A stretch of 64,000 bases of DNA from Microbacterium sp. SCN 70-27 (lineage in GTDB: Bacteria; Actinomycetota; Actinomycetes; Actinomycetales; Microbacteriaceae), in the NCBI GenBank assembly GCA_001724425.1, contig MEEK01000005.1:1-64000 (forward strand), in the 5' to 3' direction. Shown here one piece after another: positions 59,846 through 64,000 of this stretch. The notes beneath the pieces are model-generated. The model was given only the letters and a program-made list of their open reading frames with translations. It was not told the origin of the DNA and ran no database searches. A program made the position numbers and the translations under genes. The first letter of the stretch is position 1. Each line of letters starts with the position of its first letter.

Positions 59846-60979
59846 TCAGCGCCGCAGCTCGACGCGCGCGACCGTGGCATCCTCCAGCGCGATGGGGTCG
59901 ATCTCGACGCCGATCCCGGGCCCCGTGGGCACTCGCACGTGTCCGTCCTCGAGGACGATCGGCTCCGTGACGATGTCGCGCGCGTAGAAGCGGTCGGATG
60001 CCGAGATGTCGCCCGGCAGCGTGAACCCGGGGAGTGCGGCGAGCGCCGCATTCGCGGCGCGGCCGATTCCGGTTTCGAGCATCCCGCCGCACCAGACCGG
60101 CAAGCCGGAGGCGCGGCAGAGATCGTGCACGCGAACTGCCTCGAGGTAGCCTCCCACCCGACCCGCCTTGATGTTGACGACGGATGCCGCGCGTAGGGCG
60201 ATCGCGTCCGCCGCGGCCTTCGCCGAGACGATCGACTCGTCGAGGCAGACGGGGGTGCGAAGCCGTGCGGCGAGCGTCGCGTGGTCGACGATGTCGTCCT
60301 CCTGCAGCGGCTGCTCGATCAGCAGCAGGTCGAACCGGTCGAGCTCGGCGAGGGTGTCGATGTCGGCGAGCGTGTACGCCGAGTTCGCGTCGACCTGCAG
60401 CGGGATCGTGCCGAAGGCATCCCGCACGGCGGCGGTGTCGGCGACGTCGCGCCCCGGCTTGATCTTGATCTTGATGCGCACATAGCCCTGATCGAGGTAG
60501 GCGGCGACGGTGTCGACGAGGGCGGCGGGATCGCGCTGGATGCCGACGCTCACCCCGCTCGGCACCCGGTCGCGCACGGCGCCGAGGTATTCGCCGAGGG
60601 GCCGGGCAGTGCTCCGGAGCGACGCATCGAGGATCGCGAGTTCGAGCCCGGCCTTGGCCATGCGGTGGCCGACGAAGGGGGCGAGGGCACCGGCGACGTC
60701 CTCGGGGGCCAGCGTCCCGGCATCCAACAGCGCGGGGACGAGGTAGCGTTCCGCGACATCCCACGCGCCCTGCGTGTACTCGCTGGAGTACAGCGGCGCC
60801 TGCTGCGTGACGATCTCGCCCCAGCCGTCTGCCTCGCTCGTGCGGGCGCGGACGATGATGACCTCGCGCACCGTCTCAGTGCCGAACGACGTCGTGAACG
60901 GCGCGACGAGCGGCAGGTGCAGCACCCGCAGCTCGACGGCCTCGAGGGTGACGGGAGCGGCGGCGCGAGCGATCGGCAT
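59846..60979 (-). CDS. menC: o-Succinylbenzoate synthase / N-succinylamino acid racemase family (MenC-like)
   Basis: 377 aa enolase-superfamily protein. The catalytic Lys pair is in RIKIKIKPGRD, metal ligands are in DANSAYT, IEQPL and CLDES, and NIKAGRVGG and GGMLETGIGRAAN close the barrel. This sequence type (NAAAR subgroup) includes both MenC (menaquinone) and N-succinylamino acid racemases and cannot be separated by motif. The GNAT gene 1.9 kb away on the same strand is of a type often found with racemase members. TAGCCT ends 6 nt before the ATG (leaderless). Confidence 0.9.
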   Translation of the reverse strand: MPIARAAAPVTLEAVELRVLHLPLVAPFTTSFGTETVREVIIVRARTSEADGWGEIVTQQAPLYSSEYTQGAWDVAERYLVPALLDAGTLAPEDVAGALAPFVGHRMAKAGLELAILDASLRSTARPLGEYLGAVRDRVPSGVSVGIQRDPAALVDTVAAYLDQGYVRIKIKIKPGRDVADTAAVRDAFGTIPLQVDANSAYTLADIDTLAELDRFDLLLIEQPLQEDDIVDHATLAARLRTPVCLDESIVSAKAAADAIALRAASVVNIKAGRVGGYLEAVRVHDLCRASGLPVWCGGMLETGIGRAANAALAALPGFTLPGDISASDRFYARDIVTEPIVLEDGHVRVPTGPGIGVEIDPIALEDATVARVELRR

Positions 60980-60985
60980 GCGGTC

Positions 60986-60991
60986 AGGCTA
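60986..60991 (-). promoter_or_regulatory. -10 box (TAGCCT) of menC, leaderless arrangement
   Basis: TAGCCT, 6-nt spacer, then the ATG at 60979 on the minus strand. No Shine-Dalgarno sequence. Confidence 0.5.
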
Positions 60992-61120
60992 CGCCCGGCC
61001 GGTGGTTCCGGTGCGGCGCGACCATGCGGCGCGGGGCGGGGCGCGGCGCGGGCCAGTAGGGGCGGTGAGGGCGGTCAGCGGCGGGACCGGGCGATCACGG
61101 GTTCCGCGTGGGCGCAGCGG

Positions 61121-61228
61121 TCAGCGGCGGGACCGGGCGATCACGGGGTCAGTGAGGGCGACGTACGTGCGGCGGCGCAGGGCGCGCGGGCGCAACGCGT
61201 CGGCGATGGCGGCGAGGATCGTGCGCAT
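61121..61228 (-). CDS. Possible 35-aa basic protein
   Basis: An ATG with AGGGAC upstream opens MRTILAAIADALRPRALRRR and ends TDPVIARSRR. Ten of 35 residues are Arg. It resembles no family I recognise with confidence. Its stop lies in the duplicated 46-bp repeat. It is short and the surrounding DNA is repetitive, so it may not be expressed. Confidence 0.3.
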   Translation of the reverse strand: MRTILAAIADALRPRALRRRTYVALTDPVIARSRR

Positions 61229-61320
61229 CGGGTCCGTCCCTTCGTGGTCTCTCACCAAGAGACACACGTCGGACGGTTCTATGACGCGAGTTCGCCCGAC
61301 AGGCGTGAAGTCGCGCCGCC

Positions 61321-61399
61321 CGAACTCCTCCATTTCCGGGCGCTACACCCTCGACAGCCACCGGTCTCGAGCCTCGTCGCGCCGAGTTGGAGGAGTTCG
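61321..61399. repeat. Palindromic element, family D, copy 1
   Basis: 79 bp bounded by CGAACTCCTCCA / TGGAGGAGTTCG, a perfect 12-bp inverted repeat. Confidence 0.8.
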
Positions 61400-61435
61400 G
61401 TGTGCGGGCGCTACACCAAAGCGGCTGCGCCGCGA

Positions 61436-61477
61436 CAGACGCCAGACGTCAGACGCCAGACGCCAGACGCCAGACGC
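61436..61477. repeat. 7-bp tandem repeat (CAGACGC x6)
   Basis: Six contiguous units, one with T for the last C. It lies between two family-D elements. Confidence 0.85.
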
Positions 61478-61564
61478 CCCGGACATTCCGGACTGACCGG
61501 ATGGTCCGGTGAATTGCGCGCGGTGCCGGTGAGGTGACGGACCTTCGATCGGCCGGGTAAGTCC

Positions 61565-61670
61565 GAACTCCTCCAGGTCGAGCCAGCCGCCTCCGAAAAC
61601 TGCCAGCTTCTGCCGTCTTCGTAGTCGTCTTGGCGGAGCCCGGGACCCGCCGGAGGCTCGACTCCGCGCG
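61565..61670. repeat. Degenerate palindromic element, family D, copy 2
   Basis: The left arm GAACTCCTCCA is intact; the right arm is diverged (GGAGGCTCGACTCC). The inner pair GTCGAGCC / GGCTCGAC is preserved. Confidence 0.5.
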
Positions 61671-61810
61671 TGCCACCGGCGACAAGTCGATGCATTGGCA
61701 TCGGCAACCCGCACCGGGTCGGGTTCTGGCATCCGCTCCGACGGTCGAGGCGTAAGAGTCCGCGACGAGGGCGCTCAGTCGCGTCCGCAGTGAGGGACGA
61801 GCTACCGAGA

Positions 61811-62263
61811 CTACGAACCGGGGCGGGCGCCGCGCACGAAGGGATCGGCGTCACTCGGGCGAGGCGGGCGGAGCCGGGCGGGCAGCGGCCAGGGCAGGGT
61901 GATCCGCTCGCTCCCACGCGAGACGTCGCCGTAGTCCTCGGCCTTCACGACGATCCGCGCGGGCGTCACCTCGAGCAGGCGCACGCGCAAGGGAGCCTGC
62001 CCGTCGCGCTCGAGCATCCACGGGTCGGCGAGGAAGGCGAGCCCGCGCTCCTCGAGCGCCGTCTCCGCATCGAGCCAGTCGACCGACGTCACGACTTCCC
62101 GTCCCAGCACATCGATGGCCGCCCACTCCTCGCCCGCAGGACGGATCCACCCGACGAGCTCCCCGTCGTCACGGCGGTGCGGCGTCCAGTCCCCGGGCAT
62201 TCCGCCCCTCGCACCGCCGCCGACTCCCGCACCTCGTCCAGCCTGATCAGTCTGCTCAGCCAC
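61811..62263 (-). CDS. Conserved-looking hypothetical protein
   Basis: 150 aa from a GTG preceded by TAGGCT and a 6-nt spacer (leaderless). After a Gly-rich leader the sequence alternates strands and short helices (LVGWIRPAGEEWAAIDVLGREV, VTSVDWLDAETALEERGLAFL, LRVRLLEVTPARIVVKAED). No family recognised. It has normal amino-acid composition for the neighbourhood, so it is probably a real protein. Confidence 0.75.
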   Translation of the reverse strand: MAEQTDQAGRGAGVGGGARGGMPGDWTPHRRDDGELVGWIRPAGEEWAAIDVLGREVVTSVDWLDAETALEERGLAFLADPWMLERDGQAPLRVRLLEVTPARIVVKAEDYGDVSRGSERITLPWPLPARLRPPRPSDADPFVRGARPGS

Positions 62264-62269
62264 GCGGCC

Positions 62270-62275
62270 AGCCTA
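62270..62275 (-). promoter_or_regulatory. -10 box (TAGGCT) of the hypothetical gene, leaderless arrangement
   Basis: TAGGCT-GGCCGC-GTG on the minus strand, 6-nt spacer. Confidence 0.5.
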
Positions 62276-62299
62276 CGGAAGACCCCGGCACATGGGGCC

Positions 62300-62377
62300 T
62301 GAACTCCTCCAACTCGGGCCCAGAGCCCACGAAAACCGCCTGCTCCGCCCCATTCGGCGCCGAGTTGGAGGAGTTCA
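62300..62377. repeat. Palindromic element, family D, copy 3
   Basis: 78 bp bounded by a perfect 18-bp inverted repeat TGAACTCCTCCAACTCGG / CCGAGTTGGAGGAGTTCA. The best-preserved copy of the family. Confidence 0.88.
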
Positions 62378-62552
62378 GGGCGCGCATGACCACCGCAGTC
62401 ACCAGATGACATGGCCAGACCGGGCCCGGGGCGAGCTCGGCAGCGGCATCAACGAGCAGCCGCCCCCAGAGATCGGCACCTCCCCTCGGCACCCAACCCG
62501 CGGCGCCCCCTCGGCAACCGACTATCGGCACCCGCGCGCGACGCAGTGTGTC

Positions 62553-62630
62553 CGAACTCCTCCAGCTCGAGCCCGGAACCCACGAAAACCGCCTGCTCCG
62601 CCCCATTCGGCGCCGAGTTGGAGGAGTTCA
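62553..62630. repeat. Palindromic element, family D, copy 4
   Basis: 78 bp, same orientation as copy 3 and ending with a ~60-bp stretch identical to it. Arms GAACTCCTCCA / TGGAGGAGTTC. Confidence 0.88.
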
Positions 62631-62714
62631 GGGCGCGCACGCGGATGAGACCCACCGTGCGGAGTCGGCGACGCCCCCGCGGCCGCCGACCGCGGTGGGC
62701 AGTGGCTGAGTGCC

Positions 62715-62791
62715 CAAACTCCTCCAGTCCGGCTCGGCACCCCGCCGGAAGCCCCGGATTCAGCTGCTCCGGGGGCGGACTAGAGGAGTTG
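62715..62791. repeat. Palindromic element, family D, copy 5
   Basis: 77 bp with arms CAAACTCCTCCAGTCCG / CGGACTAGAGGAGTTGG, two mismatches in 17. Internal sequence unrelated to copies 3 and 4. Confidence 0.75.
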
Positions 62792-62824
62792 GGGACGCGG
62801 GTGGAGGAGTTCGGGACGCGGGTG
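62783..62824. repeat. 21-bp tandem duplication at the end of a family-D element
   Basis: GAGGAGTTGGGGACGCGGG-TG is repeated twice with one change, so the right arm of the element is duplicated. Confidence 0.75.
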
Positions 62825-62852
62825 GAGCCGGGCGGTGCCGAAAGGGCTGACG

Positions 62853-63554
62853 TCAGGCGCGGCCGAACAGATAGCCGCGGGCGGTGTCGAACCCGATCAC
62901 GACGAAGCCGTCCTGCAGCAGACCGCCGAAGGCATCGCGCACGCGGTAACGCCACTCCAGAGCCTCGGCCGGGTCGGAGCGGCGCAGTTCCTCGATGTCG
63001 TGCGGCACGGCGACCGCCGTGACGACGTGCTCCTCGCGCGGAGCGGGGGCCGGCGCCGCAAGCGCCCACGAGGCCATCAGCCGGTCGGACTCGTCACCGC
63101 GGTTCACCCCATCGTTCATCGCGCCGTACTGGTCGACGAGGTACTCCGTGATGCGCGCGCCCAGCACGACGAGGTTGAAGTGCGCGTTGCGCGCCACCAG
63201 CGGGTCGAACGTCCACGTGATGTGTCCGACGTCGCGCGCGAACGCCCACGCCCGCTGGTGCTGCTTGAGCAGCCGCCCGAGCCCCTGCGAGCGGTATCCG
63301 TCGAGGATGCCCGTGATGTGCGAGTGCATCGAACGCTCGCCGGGCGCGGCGAAGAAGGCGACGGATGCCCCGATCATCCGGTCGCCGTCGTACAGCCCGA
63401 CGGCGTAGTTGCCCGAGTGCGCGAGCGCGCGCAGCAGGTTCGGGGGCATGCCGCCCCGGTCGCCGCCCCACACCTCGGCGAGCACGTCGGCCGCGGCGAA
63501 CACCTGGTCGACATTCGCGAGGGGTTGGATCGTGATGCCGTCGAGGTCTGACAT
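62853..63554 (-). CDS. GNAT-family acetyltransferase (COG3375-like)
   Basis: 233 aa. GNAT core with YAVGLYDGDRMIGASVAFFA and the acyl-CoA-binding loop YRSQGLGRLLKQHQRAWA (Q/RxxGxG/A pattern, ~90-106). The C-terminal half (ITWTFDPLVARNAHFNLVVLGAR) is typical of the group found next to NAAAR/OSBS-type enzymes, where members may transfer a succinyl group to D-amino acids. Same strand as the menC-like gene but separated from it by ~1.9 kb. TAGGGT ends 6 nt before the ATG. Confidence 0.9.
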   Translation of the reverse strand: MSDLDGITIQPLANVDQVFAAADVLAEVWGGDRGGMPPNLLRALAHSGNYAVGLYDGDRMIGASVAFFAAPGERSMHSHITGILDGYRSQGLGRLLKQHQRAWAFARDVGHITWTFDPLVARNAHFNLVVLGARITEYLVDQYGAMNDGVNRGDESDRLMASWALAAPAPAPREEHVVTAVAVPHDIEELRRSDPAEALEWRYRVRDAFGGLLQDGFVVIGFDTARGYLFGRA

Positions 63555-63560
63555 GACGCC

Positions 63561-63566
63561 ACCCTA
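63561..63566 (-). promoter_or_regulatory. -10 box (TAGGGT) of the GNAT gene, leaderless arrangement
   Basis: TAGGGT-GGCGTC-ATG on the minus strand, 6-nt spacer. Confidence 0.5.
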
Positions 63567-63625
63567 CGCCGCGCCGCTGACGAACCCGAAGCTCGACCCG
63601 AGCCCGACGCCGACACCCGCCCGAC

Positions 63626-63667
63626 ACCCACCCCGAACCCCCGAACCCCGAACCCGAACCCCCGAAC
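63626..63667. repeat. Low-complexity CCCGAAC tract
   Basis: Irregular repeats of CCCGAAC/CCCCGAAC about 7-8 bp long between the GNAT and MetE-like genes. No coding frame across it looks real. Confidence 0.6.
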
Positions 63668-63700
63668 GTCACACAGCACAGCACCCCACACCGGCACCCC

Positions 63701-63706
63701 TACGCT
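63701..63706 (+). promoter_or_regulatory. -10 box (TACGCT) of the MetE-like gene
   Basis: Predicts a leader of about 107 nt before the ATG at 63819. Confidence 0.4.
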
Positions 63707-63711
63707 GGAAG

Positions 63712-63818
63712 GAGCTCGTGAACCGGAAGCCTCCGCCTGGAGCCGCGCGCGACGCCGCCGCGGCGAGAGCCATCGTCCCTGGGACATCCCCGTCCCGATC
63801 CTGACCGGAGGCTTCGCC
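63712..63818 (+). promoter_or_regulatory. Structured leader with a hidden ribosome site before the MetE-like gene
   Basis: GAAGCCTCCG (63726-63735) is perfectly complementary over 10 bases to CGGAGGCTTC (63806-63815), which contains the GGAGG ribosome site. Between them lie two mutually exclusive hairpins, GTCCC-T-GGGAC and GGGAC-ATCCCC-GTCCC (63775-63796 region). Such an arrangement is typical of a riboswitch or attenuator; it matches no riboswitch class I know. Confidence 0.45.
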
Positions 63819-64000
63819 ATGCCCGCCGTCCCCACCACCACTTCGGGCAGCCTGCCCCGCACCGCCGCGCTCATCGAGGCCAACGGCGCGCGCACCCTCG
63901 CCGACGACGGCTTCACGCTGCAGTCGACGCCCGAGTTCGACGCCCTCACGGCGGCCGCCGTCGCCGACGTGGTCGAGCGCCAGCGCGAGGCGGGCATCAC
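63819..64000 (+). CDS. Cobalamin-independent methionine synthase (MetE C-domain)-like protein, 5' end only
   Basis: Only 60 codons and 2 bases lie in the window. MPAVPTTTSGSLPRTAALIE starts the usual (V/T)GS(L/F)PR segment of the MetE C-terminal-domain family; ADVVERQREAGIT continues it. These proteins transfer a methyl group with zinc and a TIM barrel; stand-alone ones lack the N-domain and their methyl donor is often unknown. GGAGG lies 7 nt before the ATG, in a leader that can pair with it. Confidence 0.8.
   Translation, partial: MPAVPTTTSGSLPRTAALIEANGARTLADDGFTLQSTPEFDALTAAAVADVVERQREAGI

Larger units (their letters stand above)
60992..61810. other. 819-bp repeat-rich region with at most one tiny gene
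   Basis: Contains a 46-bp-period near-tandem duplication (GCGGTCAGCGGCGGGACC starting at 61071 and 61117), a 35-codon candidate gene, two family-D palindromic elements (one degenerate), and six copies of the 7-bp unit CAGACGC (61436-61477). No longer protein-coding frame looks real in either strand. Confidence 0.65.
62264..62852. other. 589-bp gap filled with family-D palindromic elements
   Basis: Between the hypothetical gene and the GNAT gene (both minus strand) lie three family-D elements, two of them nearly identical, and a 21-bp tandem repeat. No gene is supported. The only promoter seen is that of the hypothetical gene. Confidence 0.75.

Noticed and set aside
62300..62824. CRISPR array
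   Set aside because: Units are full palindromic elements at irregular spacing with no constant spacers and no cas genes.
1..64000. rRNA, tRNA or insertion-sequence transposase genes
   Set aside because: None recognised anywhere in the window.

Overview
The window is about 70% G+C, with dense short-gap operons, and carries a typical actinobacterial gene set: Lhr helicase next to Nei2, GlgX/TreY/TreZ, MenC, a single-chain GlyRS, and an ECF sigma factor with TPR-CHAT and subtilase partners. The heptamer GGATGCC/GGCATCC is very frequent. Together these point to Microbacteriaceae, most likely Microbacterium. That placement is an inference from gene content and base usage; no rRNA or tRNA gene lies in the window.

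Layout. 1-5.5 kb: partial DivIVA-like coiled-coil gene, M3 peptidase, Nudix-like/AlbA_2 pair, serine esterase. 5.5-14.8 kb: ABC-F protein with a leader that may attenuate translation and two palindromic inserts inside its second ATPase domain, then Lhr, Nei2, a hexapeptide-repeat protein and a LysR-effector-domain protein. 15-20.5 kb: a four-gene operon of ECF sigma factor, 159-aa protein, subtilase with NPYTKS repeats and TPR-CHAT protease. This is the strongest candidate for an undescribed system. 20.5-38 kb: GATase, then treZ, a 10-kb uptake/catabolic island (peptide-type ABC transporter, luciferase-like monooxygenase, two CMD/AhpD-type proteins, VOC protein, M20 amidohydrolase), then treY and glgX. 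The island lies between treY and treZ and both its edges carry the same 74-bp nested palindrome. 38-47.6 kb: aldo/keto reductase, CPA2 antiporter, SDR, APC permease, a TetR-controlled divergent pair including a chimeric gene, YaeQ, J-domain/NERD-like protein, enoyl-CoA hydratase-family protein. 48-59 kb: ABC exporter, HemD, small membrane proteins, FAD protoporphyrinogen/coproporphyrinogen oxidase, HhH-GPD protein, GlyRS, DUF4870 protein, SPFH protein. 59-64 kb: lipoprotein, MenC-like enzyme, small hypotheticals in a repeat-rich stretch, GNAT protein, and the start of a MetE-like gene behind a structured leader.

Repeats are a second theme. Four families of 74-96-bp palindromic elements occur here, each with its own terminal inverted repeat. 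Three are intergenic and one is inside a coding sequence. Many genes also appear to be leaderless, with a TAGNNT-type -10 box ending 6-7 nt before the start codon.

Functionally, GlgX, TreY and TreZ together turn glycogen into trehalose. Lhr and Nei2 point to DNA repair. HemD and the FAD oxidase serve heme synthesis. The ABC/LLM/CMD/M20 block looks like uptake followed by oxidation or hydrolysis of an unidentified small molecule.
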